DNA from: Pedobacter cryoconitis
GTDB taxonomy: Bacteria; Bacteroidota; Bacteroidia; Sphingobacteriales; Sphingobacteriaceae
Reading direction: 5' to 3'
NCBI RefSeq assembly: GCF_014200605.1
Contig: NZ_JACHCE010000009.1
Span: 1-64,000, forward strand
Length of the DNA: 64,000 nucleotides
Below are positions 55,150 through 64,000 of this stretch, piece by piece; the first letter of the stretch is position 1; every line of letters begins with the position of its first letter. The notes under the pieces are model-generated. The model saw only the letters and a list, made by a program, of their open reading frames with translations. It ran no database searches and was not told the DNA's origin. The position numbers and the translations under genes are program-made.

Positions 55150-55282
55150 GCCCTGATCTTTGAGTTAAATATTAAGTTTTTATAAGCAATAAAACAATTT
55201 ATCAAAGGGGAATAAAACACCTTAATATCTTTTATATTAAATATAGTTAGCTGAAATTTAAGTAATTAACGATTTTTTTTTG

Positions 55283-55313
55283 TTGTTTAATTCTAAAGAT
55301 ATTTTTATATTTG
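55283..55313 (+). promoter_or_regulatory. Promoter of the candidate small RNA
   Basis: TTG (55283-55285) and TATATTTG (55306-55313) are separated by 20 bases, matching the Bacteroidota consensus. A terminator follows about 45 bases after the expected start, with no gene between. Confidence 0.6.
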
Positions 55314-55319
55314 TATTGT

Positions 55320-55391
55320 CCTTATGACACCACCAGTTCATATGAATTGATGACACGGGGCCGGGTAGACTGAACAATGCCCGGCCTTTTT
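55320..55391 (+). ncRNA. Candidate small RNA or terminated leader of about 70 bases
   Basis: The transcript from the promoter above would begin near 55320 and end at a strong terminator (GGCCGGG 55359-55365 with CCCGGCC 55380-55386, then T run 55387-55391). The 5' part contains the palindrome TTCATATGAA and the near-repeat TGACACC/TGACACG. There is no reading frame of note. It could be a free small RNA or an attenuated leader of the VOC gene 55 bases further on. I do not recognise an Rfam family. Confidence 0.5.
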
Positions 55392-55445
55392 ATATTTTAA
55401 TTGTCGTCTGTCCGCTTTATACACCTTTATTTTACTAATTATACT

Positions 55446-55919
55446 ATGAAACGTTATGCTTTTTTGCTTACGCTAAGTTTTTTGATGGGCTTTATAACTC
55501 AGTCTTCTGCGCAGATATCTGACGGAAAAGAGACTGCAGTACTTAATCATATTGCTGTTTATGTAACAGATTTAAACAGAAGTACTTCATTTTATGAAAA
55601 ACTGCTTCATCTTCATCAGATAGAAGAACCTTTTAAAGATGGTAAACATGTCTGGTTTAGCCTGGGTGCTGCGGGGCAACTGCATTTAATCCAGGGCGCA
55701 AAACAAACTACTGTTCACGATAAAAATGAGCATCTGTGTTTTAGTGTTGCTTCAATAGCTGATTTTATAAAAGTGCTGGATCTGGAAAAAATTGACTACG
55801 CCAATTGGGCGGGGACAGCTAAAGCACCGACGCTAAGAGTTGATGGAATAAAACAGATTTATTTCCAGGATCCGGACGGTCACTGGCTTGAAGTAAATGA
55901 CGATTTCAGGTCAAAATAG
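55446..55919 (+). CDS. Secreted VOC-superfamily (glyoxalase-like) protein
   Basis: 157 residues from the ATG at 55446, chosen because it starts the signal peptide (MKRYAFLLTLSFLMGFITQSSAQ). One VOC module follows: LNHIAVYVTDLNRSTSFYEKLLHL, a HVWFSLG strand, and IYFQDPDGHWLEV at the end, which gives the His and Glu typical of a metal site. An exported VOC protein is unusual but known in Bacteroidota. The reaction is unknown. Confidence 0.82.
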   Translation: MKRYAFLLTLSFLMGFITQSSAQISDGKETAVLNHIAVYVTDLNRSTSFYEKLLHLHQIEEPFKDGKHVWFSLGAAGQLHLIQGAKQTTVHDKNEHLCFSVASIADFIKVLDLEKIDYANWAGTAKAPTLRVDGIKQIYFQDPDGHWLEVNDDFRSK

Positions 55920-55955
55920 GATTATAAATCTTATTTTTGAGTTTATCAGACATTT

Positions 55956-57272
55956 ATGGAACTAACACCAAAATCACCCATTGAAAAAATTATTGCCCCG
56001 GTAAGCCGGTTTATACATCTGGAATATACGGGTGGTATAGTCCTGTTTTTAAGTGTGCTTGTTGCAATTATATGGGCTAATTCACCATTTCATGAATCGT
56101 ATCATCATTTGTGGGATATTAAATTCTCTATAGGTTTTGATTCTTATGTATTGAATAAACCACTTCATATCTGGATTAATGATGGTCTGATGGCCCTGTT
56201 TTTCTTTGTAATTGGACTGGAGCTGAAAAGAGAGTTTATGGAGGGTGAATTATCAACCTTAAAGAAAGCTTCTTTACCCATGATGGCTGCTTTGGGAGGT
56301 ATGCTGGTTCCTGCTGTGATTTTCTTTGTGATCAATAAAGGATTGGATTCTGAGCATGGCTGGGGCATTCCAATGGCAACAGATATTGCTTTTGCACTGG
56401 CACTGCTTTCTATGGCCGGGAAACATATTCCTGGATCTGTCAAGGTATTTCTATCAGCACTTGCTGTAGCAGACGATCTTGGAGCTGTTTTAGTGATTGC
56501 ATTTTTTTATACGGGTAATCTGAATTTTGTTCCGCTGGGCATAGCAGCGGTTTTTCTGCTGCTATTAATTGCCGGGAATAAATTAGGGATCAGAAGTACT
56601 GCTTTTTACCTGGTGATCGGAATAGCAGTCTGGATAGGGTTTTTGCTATCGGGCGTGCATGCAACAATTGCAGGGGTATTAGTCGCATTTACAATCCCTG
56701 CGGTGACTAAAATTAATGAGAATAATTTTTCAGAGAACCTGAGGAAGTTATCTTTTGACTTTGAACAGGAAATTCCAAACTCAGGTTTATTAACCACTCC
56801 AGAACAACACAGGACTATAGAGCAGGTCAAGAGCCTGACACTTGCTGCGGAAACACCTTTGCAGAAAATCGAATATGCTTTGCACCCCTGGGTTGCTTTT
56901 GTGATTATGCCGCTTTTTGCTTTGGCTAATGCAGGAATAATGATAGGTGCAGATTTTTTCTCTGCACTTGTAAATCCAGTGAGCATCGGGGTTATATCGG
57001 GCTTAATCATTGGTAAGTTTGTGGGGGTACTTTTATTCACCTGGCTCATGGTAAAAACTGGGCTTGCACAATTACCCGATCAGGCTAATTGGAAGCATAT
57101 TACTGGTGTTGCCCTATTGGCTGGTGTAGGTTTTACAATGTCTTTATTTATCAGTAACCTGGCTTTCGAAAAGCCAGAATTTATTGAGCAGGCGAAATAT
57201 GGTATCCTGATTGCTTCATTGATTGCCGGGGTATTAGGAATAACTATGCTGAAATCTTTTAAGAAAGCCTGA
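55956..57272 (+). CDS. nhaA: Na+/H+ antiporter NhaA
   Basis: 438 residues with about 12 membrane segments. The NhaA landmarks are present: FFFVIGLELKREF, WGIPMATDIAFALALLSM (with the Asp-rich DIAFAL), the adjacent Asp pair of LAVADDLGAVLVIAFFYT that forms the ion site, and GVGFTMSLFISNLAF near the end. It exports Na+ in exchange for protons. A possible -7 box TATTTTTG (55932-55939) lies just upstream. Confidence 0.93.
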   Translation: MELTPKSPIEKIIAPVSRFIHLEYTGGIVLFLSVLVAIIWANSPFHESYHHLWDIKFSIGFDSYVLNKPLHIWINDGLMALFFFVIGLELKREFMEGELSTLKKASLPMMAALGGMLVPAVIFFVINKGLDSEHGWGIPMATDIAFALALLSMAGKHIPGSVKVFLSALAVADDLGAVLVIAFFYTGNLNFVPLGIAAVFLLLLIAGNKLGIRSTAFYLVIGIAVWIGFLLSGVHATIAGVLVAFTIPAVTKINENNFSENLRKLSFDFEQEIPNSGLLTTPEQHRTIEQVKSLTLAAETPLQKIEYALHPWVAFVIMPLFALANAGIMIGADFFSALVNPVSIGVISGLIIGKFVGVLLFTWLMVKTGLAQLPDQANWKHITGVALLAGVGFTMSLFISNLAFEKPEFIEQAKYGILIASLIAGVLGITMLKSFKKA

Positions 57273-57384
57273 ATCGATATCAAATCATAATAACAGCGTA
57301 ATTTTTTAGAGACAAAAAGATTAAATATGCCAGGCTGAAACAAGCTGGCCGGGAATTTGTTTTCAATTATAAAACCTGAAGATT

Positions 57385-57606
57385 ATGATTATTACAGAAA
57401 ATAATACACCGTTTAATAACGAGGAAGAAGATGATCAGTTAAGTCAGCAAGATGTTCAATCGGATGGAATCGATGCTATTCCGCCTTCTGAAGCAGATAC
57501 GCTGGCAGCAGAGATAGATAATTTAAAACAAGCAGATAAATCTTCAGAAGCCTCTTATACCTTAGATGTGGACAGAGGTTTTGCGCCAAAGAAAGAAGAA
57601 GAATAA
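57385..57606 (+). CDS. Small acidic hypothetical protein
   Basis: 73 residues, strongly acidic at both ends (NNEEEDDQ and KKEEE) with a predicted disordered middle rich in Ser, Ala and Asp. It has no signal or membrane segment. It is followed by a clear terminator, which supports expression as its own unit or at the end of the NhaA transcript. No family is recognised. Confidence 0.6.
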   Translation: MIITENNTPFNNEEEDDQLSQQDVQSDGIDAIPPSEADTLAAEIDNLKQADKSSEASYTLDVDRGFAPKKEEE

Positions 57607-57625
57607 TTTTTAAGAAAACAAAAGC

Positions 57626-57658
57626 AGGCTGCCTCTGATCGGGCGGCCTTTTATTTTT
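57626..57658 (+). terminator. Terminator after the acidic small gene
   Basis: An 8-bp stem with one G-T pair (57626-57633 with 57642-57649) is followed by a T-rich tail to 57657. Confidence 0.75.
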
Positions 57659-57721
57659 CAGGCATAAAAGAAATATTTATATATTTCCTGCAGATTACAC
57701 ACCGCAGAAATAATCAATTTA

Positions 57722-58543
57722 ATGTATAAAAAGTATATAGTACTGGCATTGGGCCTGGCAATCGTTGTTGCCTCCTGCCAAAATAAAAAGAAAGAAACAC
57801 AGACAGTTGCTGCTTCAGCAGATTCAACACAAACCCCTAAAAATCTGACTTATAAAGTTGCTGGTACCTTACCGCATGATACGGCTGCCTATACTGAAGG
57901 ATTTGAATTATATGGTGCAAAAATCTACGAAGGAACCGGAACTTACGAAAATTCATTTATCTCAATTGCAGATACAGCTACAGGAAAGGTAGAAAAGAGA
58001 TTTCCGCTTAAAGATAAAAGTATTTATGGAGAAGGGATATCTATTCTGAACAACCAGCTTTTTCAGTTAACTTATCAAAATCATATTGCCTATGTATATG
58101 ACGTGAAAGATCTGAATAAAGTAGTTGGAACATTTAAATGGCCTTATGAAGGGTGGGGAATGACCAACGATGGTAAAAATCTTTATGTGAGCGTAGGAAG
58201 TTCTATTATTTATAAACTTGATCCGAAATCTTTTGCTGTTGCAGGACAGATACAAGTCACAGACGATCTGGGAACTGTCGACCAGTTAAATGAACTGGAA
58301 TATGCCGATGGTTTTATTTATGTCAACAAATGGCAGACTACAAAAATATTAAAAGTTGATCCTGCAAGCGGAAAGGTAGTAGGAACGATTGACTGTTTTG
58401 GTTTACTGTCTAATTATGCACCTGATTATACACCCAAATCTGATGACAGCGTACTAAATGGTATTGCATGGGATAAAAAACATCAGTTGCTGTACGTGAC
58501 TGGTAAAAACTGGCCGCTGATTTTCAAACTGAAACTGGATTAA
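57722..58543 (+). CDS. Glutaminyl-peptide cyclotransferase lipoprotein
   Basis: 273 residues: lipobox (VVASC, Cys 19) and a five-bladed propeller of the plant-type glutamine cyclotransferase family (PF05096). Landmarks are the HDTAAYTEGFELYG region, GEGISILNNQLFQLTYQN, WGMTNDGKNLYVS, NELEYADGFIYVNKW and LNGIAWD. The family forms N-terminal pyroglutamate. It probably acts in the periplasm. The MFS gene starts 44 bases later. Confidence 0.88.
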   Translation: MYKKYIVLALGLAIVVASCQNKKKETQTVAASADSTQTPKNLTYKVAGTLPHDTAAYTEGFELYGAKIYEGTGTYENSFISIADTATGKVEKRFPLKDKSIYGEGISILNNQLFQLTYQNHIAYVYDVKDLNKVVGTFKWPYEGWGMTNDGKNLYVSVGSSIIYKLDPKSFAVAGQIQVTDDLGTVDQLNELEYADGFIYVNKWQTTKILKVDPASGKVVGTIDCFGLLSNYAPDYTPKSDDSVLNGIAWDKKHQLLYVTGKNWPLIFKLKLD

Positions 58544-58587
58544 ACAATAAGAACGATTAAATAAGCAGAGCTGAATTAAAGCAGAAC

Positions 58588-59823
58588 ATGGATATTAGTA
58601 CATTTAGCGCGTTCAAAAGTCGTAATTACAGATTGTATTTTACCGGCCAGTCCATTTCGCTGATCGGAACATGGATGCAGAAAACTGCGGTGAGCTGGGT
58701 AGTCTATTCAGAAACCCATTCCAAGTTTATGCTCGGTCTTACGCTTTTTGCAAGTATGTTCCCTTCTTTTGTTTTTTCGTTTCTTGGAGGTGTCGCATCC
58801 GATAGGTATAACAGGTATAAGTTATTGCTGATTACACAGTTTGCCTCTATGGGGCAGGCCATACTGATGACGGCCTTGATTTTCTTTAAACACTATTCTG
58901 TCTGGGAGATTATTGCATTAAGTGCCCTGTTAGGATTCATTAATGCATTTGACGTACCGGCCAGACAATCATTAGTTTATGAAATGGTGGATAATAAGGC
59001 TGATTTACCTAATGCCTTAGCTTTAAATTCTTCTATGGTTAACCTTTCCAGGCTGATAGGGCCGGGGATTGCAGGACTGGCTTTGGAAAAATTTGGAGAA
59101 GATATTTGCTTTGGCCTCAATGCTGTAAGTTTTATTGCTGTGATTGGCTCTTTGCTGATGATGAAACTTCCTGCATTTCTTGAAAAGCCAAGAACAAAGA
59201 ATGTCTTTGGAGAGCTTAAAGAGGGATTGCAGTATATCAAACAAACACCTTCTATTGCATTTGTATTGATTATGCTCGCCCTGATCAGTCTGCTGGTTTT
59301 GCCATTCAGTACGCTGATCCCGGTTTATGCGAAAGATATTTTTAAAGGTACAGCATCCACCTTCGGTGTGATTGATAGTGTAATTGGACTGGGTGCATTT
59401 TGTGGCGCTATTTTCCTCGCTTCTTTGAAACCTGGCAGGAATCTTCGAAAGATCCTGGCTACAAATACGATTATATTTGGAATAGGACTGGTCTTATTCT
59501 CGCATAGTACTTATTATCCCATTGCATTGGTTTTTGCCGCCATATCCGGTTTTGGAATGATGTCACAGATTACGATCAGCAATACGCTGATTCAAACGAC
59601 TGTAGATCCATCAATGCGTGGAAGGGTCATTAGTTTTTATGCAATGGCCTTTTTTGGAATGCAGCCTTTGGGCGGTTTACTGATTGGAACAATTTCTCAA
59701 TGGATAGGGACGCCCGATACGGTCATGATTCAGGGAATTATCACTTTAATCATTGGCTTCTCCCTTTTCCGGTTTTTAAGGATCAATGAGGCTAAAAAAC
59801 TTAAAGCAGCACAAGAGGTTTAA
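58588..59823 (+). CDS. MFS transporter, EntS/MFS_3-like exporter
   Basis: 411 residues with about 12 membrane segments. AFKSRNYRLYFTGQSISLIGTWMQ at the start and FLGGVASDRYNRYKLLL in the second loop are typical of the MFS_3/EntS group of exporters, which includes siderophore exporters. LMKLPAFLEKPRTKNV forms the central loop. Its tail meets the leftward uptake operon that contains a siderophore-type receptor, so export of an iron chelator is possible (inference). Confidence 0.82.
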   Translation: MDISTFSAFKSRNYRLYFTGQSISLIGTWMQKTAVSWVVYSETHSKFMLGLTLFASMFPSFVFSFLGGVASDRYNRYKLLLITQFASMGQAILMTALIFFKHYSVWEIIALSALLGFINAFDVPARQSLVYEMVDNKADLPNALALNSSMVNLSRLIGPGIAGLALEKFGEDICFGLNAVSFIAVIGSLLMMKLPAFLEKPRTKNVFGELKEGLQYIKQTPSIAFVLIMLALISLLVLPFSTLIPVYAKDIFKGTASTFGVIDSVIGLGAFCGAIFLASLKPGRNLRKILATNTIIFGIGLVLFSHSTYYPIALVFAAISGFGMMSQITISNTLIQTTVDPSMRGRVISFYAMAFFGMQPLGGLLIGTISQWIGTPDTVMIQGIITLIIGFSLFRFLRINEAKKLKAAQEV

Positions 59824-59887
59824 TCCTCCTGGCTGCTTTAGCTGACTAAAGGTCTTTCTAAATTTATGATATGAATTTTAACGGGCT

Positions 59888-60583
59888 CTAGATAGTTTCC
59901 AGATATAATTTCTGCAGATCACTGGCAGAAATATCTTTTGCATTCAGGGTATGAATTAATGATCCCTGGCGCATGATCCCTATTCTTGTTCCCACATTTA
60001 CAGCATTGAAAATATCATGGGTAGCCATAAAAATGGTTTTCCCATTTTGAGAAAGTTGTTTTACAATCTCACTGAATTCATGAGTGGCTTTGGGGTCCAG
60101 TCCGCTGGTTGGCTCATCCATTAAAATAACCTCTGCATTTTTTGCCACGGCAATAGCGATCCCTACTTTCTGACGCATTCCTTTACTGTAATTCCCAACC
60201 CGCTTATTGAAAGCTTCTGGCTGTAAGCCTGCCTGTAGTAAATACTTTTCCAGTTCTTCTTTTTTGTATTTAAATCCGGCAATACGGCTAAAGAAATCAA
60301 GGTTTTCAAGACTGGTCAGATTTGTATATAACATGACAATTTCGGGGATATAGGCCAGGAATTTCTTCGTTTCAGCATGGGCCTGGTTAACCAGGATTCC
60401 ATTGACAAGGGCCTTTCCTGATGAAGCTCCGGTAAAACCTAAAAACAAATTAATCGTTGTAGTTTTACCGGCACCGTTCTGGCCCAGTAAACAGAATACT
60501 TCGCCTGGTTCAATACTCAGGTTCAGCTTGTGGAGTGCAACCTGATCGCCATATTTTTTAGTCAGTTCTATTGCTTGTAACAT
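59888..60583 (-). CDS. ABC transporter ATP-binding protein
   Basis: 231 residues with Walker A GQNGAGKTT (about 34-42), signature NYSKGMRQKVGI, Walker B VILMDEPTSGLDP, and switch His in MATHD. It fits the gliding/Na-ATPase-like export subfamily that pairs with ABC-2 or DUF3526 permeases. The permease of this operon lies two genes upstream, separated by the TonB receptor gene (11-base gap), so all three should share an mRNA. Confidence 0.9.
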   Translation of the reverse strand: MLQAIELTKKYGDQVALHKLNLSIEPGEVFCLLGQNGAGKTTTINLFLGFTGASSGKALVNGILVNQAHAETKKFLAYIPEIVMLYTNLTSLENLDFFSRIAGFKYKKEELEKYLLQAGLQPEAFNKRVGNYSKGMRQKVGIAIAVAKNAEVILMDEPTSGLDPKATHEFSEIVKQLSQNGKTIFMATHDIFNAVNVGTRIGIMRQGSLIHTLNAKDISASDLQKLYLETI

Positions 60584-60594
60584 GATTATTGGTT

Positions 60595-62793
60595 TTAAAA
60601 CTTAATTCCTACAGAGACTTTCACATTAAAAGGGTCACCGTCGATATAATAGAAGTTCCGGCCATCATAAGGATAACCTGTAATAATATCTCCCGAAGAC
60701 ATATAGCGTTTACCTGTCAGGTTATCAGCAATCAGGCGGAAGAAATATTTGTCCTGTACATAACTGATACCCGCATCAAATTTGGTGAAATCGGGAATGT
60801 ACTGGTTTTTTTCTGAGGTACTGCGCTTCATCATACTGGTTTGGCCAGCACTAATATTCAGACTTGCTTTGTTTTTTAATAAAAAACGATATTGTATCCA
60901 GGTATTAAAGATTTGCTGAGGAGTTTGTGGTAATTCTTTTCCAACCTGTTCAGGGTCTTCATCTTTGGTAATTGTTGCTTTGACATAAGTGTAATTAGCT
61001 GTTATAGAAAGACGGTCAGTAATATTACCGATCACATCAGCTTCAATCCCATTACTGGTAACCTGGCCCGCTGGTTTGACAAATGCGGTATTAACCAGGT
61101 CGGGGATCGGAACATTTGTTTTGGTGGTATGGAATGCATTCAGTGTAGTTAGTAATCTGGAACTGAACCAGTTTCTTTTAATTCCCAGTTCCATGTCTTT
61201 ACCTTGCTGAGGATTTATAGGGGCTGATCCGATCAGTTCTTTGGTGACAGGGTCGACAAGAGCGACCTGATAACTCTGAGGCACAAAAGACTGATCATAC
61301 AAGAAGAAAACTGAAGTAGCCGGATTGACCATATAGGTAAGGGCGGCACGTGGCGATAATGCTTTCTGACTGTAATTATTAGTTTTAACTACGCCTTTGG
61401 CATTCGTTGTTTCCTTTTCATTGGTATACCAGGTATATCTTGCGCCAAGAGTTAACAGCAGTTTCTTCTGCAACTGGATATTGTCATAAATAAAGGCCGA
61501 TTTCAAAAAAGTATTATTGTTAGTTCTGTTGATACGTGTAATCTGATTAACGGTATTAGGGTTGACGTAACTGTTAGCCGTGAATTTATTATAGTCAAAC
61601 TCTACTTTTCCATTGTTAAGAGACAAAGAATCTCTGCTGTTGGTATAATCAGCCCCAAATAATAACTGATGTTTAACAGCGCCTGTATAGACTTGTCCGT
61701 TTGCAAATAACTGGGAAGAAAAGGTTTGACCAGCGCCCATAGATAAACTTGACCTGCGTTTAGTATTTCCGCTGGCATCAAAATTTACCATACTTCCTTT
61801 GGAGGTCATATTCCAGTTTTGATAAGGAGAGGATAAATAAGAAGATTGCGAAGTGATCTGCCATTTGTCATTGAATTTATGGATGGCGTAGATCCTGCCA
61901 GTCTCATTTTGTGTATAACTTGTGGGTAAACCCCTTGCTGAACTATAATTTGCACTGATCGGACCGGTTAAAATATCTTGTTCACTGCGTACTTTGACTA
62001 TAGCAGAACCATTCTGGACTTCACCTTTGATAAAATCATATTCGGCCAGAACATAAGTATTGGGACTGAAATTATATTGCAATACCGGGGCAACTACATA
62101 CTTTTCGGTCCGTAAATCATTCAGATAAGTATCCTTGTGCTGATAAGCGGTATTGAAACGGAAAGAGAATCCTTTTTTCTGAACTTCGGAGCCTATATCT
62201 GCTGAAATGCGGTATAAATTAAAACTCCCGGCAGTTTGTACAATATTGATGAGTTGATGTCCGGGTGTTTTGGTCAGAATATTTATTGACCCGCCTGGTT
62301 CCCCAACTGAATTCAGAAAACCTGCTGGTCCTTTCACGAATTCTACATTCTCTATAATTGCATCGTCATCAATGGACGCGCCATAACTGAAGCGGCGTGA
62401 CATCCCATTTAAGGTGGTATAAGCGACGAATCCGCGGATTTGTGCAGCTGCCGAATTATCAAAAGGCGTACTGTTATAACCAAAATAAATACCACTTGAA
62501 TTACGTGCTGCATCTTTCAGTTCCAGCGCCCCTTGTTGTTGCAGCAGATCGGTAGAAATGCTGATAATATTCTGTGGTACCTGGATTAAAGGTAGTTGCA
62601 GCTTTAGGGTATTGGAAAGGGTGTCAGTTTTGATCCTGATCTTTCTTTTGCTGATTACATTGATCTGATTCAGCTTATTGACCTGGTTTAATTGATGAAC
62701 AGTTGTATCAGTGGCTTTTGCAGGCTGCTGGGCCTGAAGAAAAAAGGGCAGAAAGGTAAAGCTGAGGATTAATAAGTAAAGGTTTTTTTTCAT
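60595..62793 (-). CDS. TonB-dependent siderophore-type receptor
   Basis: 732 residues: signal peptide (about 1-21), a short Asn/Gln linker with the repeat LNQVNKLNQINV, plug (LPLIQVPQNIISISTDLL, AARNSSGIYFGYN, IENVEFVKGPAGFLNSVGEPGGSINILTK, the FpvA/FhuE-type signature), then a 22-strand barrel with PRAALTYMVNPATSVFFLYDQSF and the aromatic C-terminus VGIKF. No STN domain is seen. It imports an Fe3+ chelate, probably a hydroxamate or catecholate type. It sits between ABC permease and ATPase genes. Confidence 0.92.
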   Translation of the reverse strand: MKKNLYLLILSFTFLPFFLQAQQPAKATDTTVHQLNQVNKLNQINVISKRKIRIKTDTLSNTLKLQLPLIQVPQNIISISTDLLQQQGALELKDAARNSSGIYFGYNSTPFDNSAAAQIRGFVAYTTLNGMSRRFSYGASIDDDAIIENVEFVKGPAGFLNSVGEPGGSINILTKTPGHQLINIVQTAGSFNLYRISADIGSEVQKKGFSFRFNTAYQHKDTYLNDLRTEKYVVAPVLQYNFSPNTYVLAEYDFIKGEVQNGSAIVKVRSEQDILTGPISANYSSARGLPTSYTQNETGRIYAIHKFNDKWQITSQSSYLSSPYQNWNMTSKGSMVNFDASGNTKRRSSLSMGAGQTFSSQLFANGQVYTGAVKHQLLFGADYTNSRDSLSLNNGKVEFDYNKFTANSYVNPNTVNQITRINRTNNNTFLKSAFIYDNIQLQKKLLLTLGARYTWYTNEKETTNAKGVVKTNNYSQKALSPRAALTYMVNPATSVFFLYDQSFVPQSYQVALVDPVTKELIGSAPINPQQGKDMELGIKRNWFSSRLLTTLNAFHTTKTNVPIPDLVNTAFVKPAGQVTSNGIEADVIGNITDRLSITANYTYVKATITKDEDPEQVGKELPQTPQQIFNTWIQYRFLLKNKASLNISAGQTSMMKRSTSEKNQYIPDFTKFDAGISYVQDKYFFRLIADNLTGKRYMSSGDIITGYPYDGRNFYYIDGDPFNVKVSVGIKF

Positions 62794-62819
62794 TTGTGCG
62801 GATATTATTGGAGGTTTAA

Positions 62820-64000
62820 TTATTTAGAGGTTTTATTGGAAAGCAGCAGGATCAGCAGAATGGCCAGCCAGATAGAAAGTGAGTTGATCAGAATACGAAC
62901 TGATCTTGTCTTGTCTTCTGCAGGGTTAAAGACGGGCAGATTTTTTACCTCGTTTACAGTTAGTTTTTTTTCGGACAGCAAATAACCGTTCATCAGTTTT
63001 ACCCACTGATTTTGAAAGAGCGTAACCTGTTGCTGATAATAGATATAATCACTCAATCCGGTTTTTGCGGTCGCATTGAGCAAGCTTTGCATTTGGGCTA
63101 CAGGGTTAAACCAGGCCATTTTACTTAACCAGTTGTTATGAGATTCTGCCTGGTTTTTATATATATTAACGTTTTTATTCATGCGTCTTCCTAAAAGATC
63201 ATAATAGGCTACAAATCTTTTATTACCATATATGGCTGTATCTGCAGTGCTTTTTAGCGGTAGGTACCGGGGGTTATTTTTATAAAATTCTTTCAGGAGT
63301 TGTGGTATTGGCATTTCCCAGGTATGGAGCATGGTTTCTCGCTGGCTGGAAACCAGTTCTGTCCGCAGTGGCACAGGATGTTTTAAAGCTGCAATTTTGT
63401 TGGTCATTGCTGGCAGTATCAGCAGGAGAAATAACCAGATCCCAAGTAGGGTAAGCGCATTAATACGTGATGATTTTCGCTGCACAATGATCAGCCAGCA
63501 GATAGAGAACCAGAACAGCAGATAGGTCTGAATAATAAACATCCATAATAAAACATCAGGCAGATGCAGGGCAGTAGGGTATGGATGTATAAAAAAACCT
63601 GTTAAACTGAGTAATGTTGTCAGCAGGCTGATCAGGAGCAGACGAAAAAGGAGTTTATGACCTAATATCCGGTTTATTTCTCCGCTTTGGACAGTGAGCA
63701 AACGATCGGTTTGCTGTTCTGCTTCTTTAGAAAAAAGATCATAACTCAGGATAATAATTAAAAGTGGAAACAGATAGATCAGTACGAAAGAGAAATCAAA
63801 ATTACCAGAAGCGAGTTTCTCCGGATTGGCAATTTCTGCATTTGGCGGAGTTAAGATATCACGTTTACTATTGATTATATCGAAATAGGGAAGGATGTCC
63901 CGCTGCCCAATAGCCATTAAGGCTAATCCGTCTGGTGGATTAGTTGCAGCTGGTGAAGCCCTGAATTCTATAACCTGCGGCAGTCCTGCCTGGCTGGCCA
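62820..64000 (-). CDS. ABC transporter permease, DUF3526 family (5' end outside the window)
   Basis: The frame stays open to the right edge, so the first residues are missing; about 393 residues are visible. FPLLIIILSYDLFSKEAEQQTDRLL is typical of ABC-2-like permeases with the DUF3526 domain. Further membrane segments follow near SLLTTLLSLTGFF, LWMFIIQTYLLFWFSICW and LLGIWLFLLLILPAM, and one closes the protein. A large extracytoplasmic loop lies between. It starts the visible part of the leftward operon with the TonB receptor (26-base gap) and the ATPase. Confidence 0.82.
   Translation of the reverse strand, partial: ASQAGLPQVIEFRASPAATNPPDGLALMAIGQRDILPYFDIINSKRDILTPPNAEIANPEKLASGNFDFSFVLIYLFPLLIIILSYDLFSKEAEQQTDRLLTVQSGEINRILGHKLLFRLLLISLLTTLLSLTGFFIHPYPTALHLPDVLLWMFIIQTYLLFWFSICWLIIVQRKSSRINALTLLGIWLFLLLILPAMTNKIAALKHPVPLRTELVSSQRETMLHTWEMPIPQLLKEFYKNNPRYLPLKSTADTAIYGNKRFVAYYDLLGRRMNKNVNIYKNQAESHNNWLSKMAWFNPVAQMQSLLNATAKTGLSDYIYYQQQVTLFQNQWVKLMNGYLLSEKKLTVNEVKNLPVFNPAEDKTRSVRILINSLSIWLAILLILLLSNKTSK

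Overview
The window comes from a Bacteroidota chromosome, most likely Sphingobacteriaceae (Pedobacter-like). The grounds are SusC/SusD pairs, an ECF sigma/FecR circuit, promoters of the TTTG-N19-TAnnTTTG type, absence of strong Shine-Dalgarno sites, and many families typical of this phylum (DUF4105, DUF5117-type metalloprotease, DUF5777, Lipoprotein_15, DUF3526 ABC permease). No CRISPR array, rRNA or intact insertion sequence was seen.

Region 1 (1-5016) is visibly AT-rich and accessory. A truncated tyrosine integrase fused to the tail of another gene lies beside a tRNA-Ala/tRNA-Tyr operon. To its right are a Crp/Fnr regulator, a two-domain lipoprotein gene split by an in-frame TAA (C-terminal His...Cys hydrolase-like domain), and three tandem paralogous small membrane proteins, the last one frameshifted. 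This layout resembles a polymorphic toxin with an immunity array.

Region 2 (5200-32700) is mostly envelope and secretion genes: a DUF4105 hydrolase, an alpha/beta hydrolase, a degenerate GIY-YIG-like protein, and a LytS-type kinase. Next come a large metalloprotease plus SusC/SusD, then a LytTR regulator and a mini-AraC protein. After these come a patatin, an esterase, a TonB protein, a phosphoesterase fused to an outer-membrane barrel, a GNAT, and a leftward operon (Lipoprotein_15, cytochrome c-like, YceI, DUF5777). An ECF sigma factor with a membrane protein closes the region.

Region 3 (32700-41000, leftward) is an ECF sigma-FecR-SusC-SusD nutrient-uptake locus ending in a calcineurin-like phosphoesterase.

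Region 4 (41339-48718) holds a SerC paralogue with two active-site substitutions, a DUF1015 protein, an ArgA-like acetyltransferase and an ArgE-like deacetylase, closed by a strong terminator. I infer a possible N-acetyl-protected amino-acid pathway. It is followed by a FucP-like permease, a sugar-lactonase-like amidohydrolase and an AraC regulator.

Region 5 (48787-64000) has an HD hydrolase, an M28 peptidase interrupted by an in-frame TAG, a DtxR-family repressor beside a nearby palindrome, a PAS kinase with an unusual C-terminal domain, a secreted Lys/Thr-rich repeat protein, a candidate small RNA, a VOC protein, NhaA, a glutaminyl cyclase, an MFS exporter, and a leftward ABC/TonB-receptor uptake operon that runs off the right edge.
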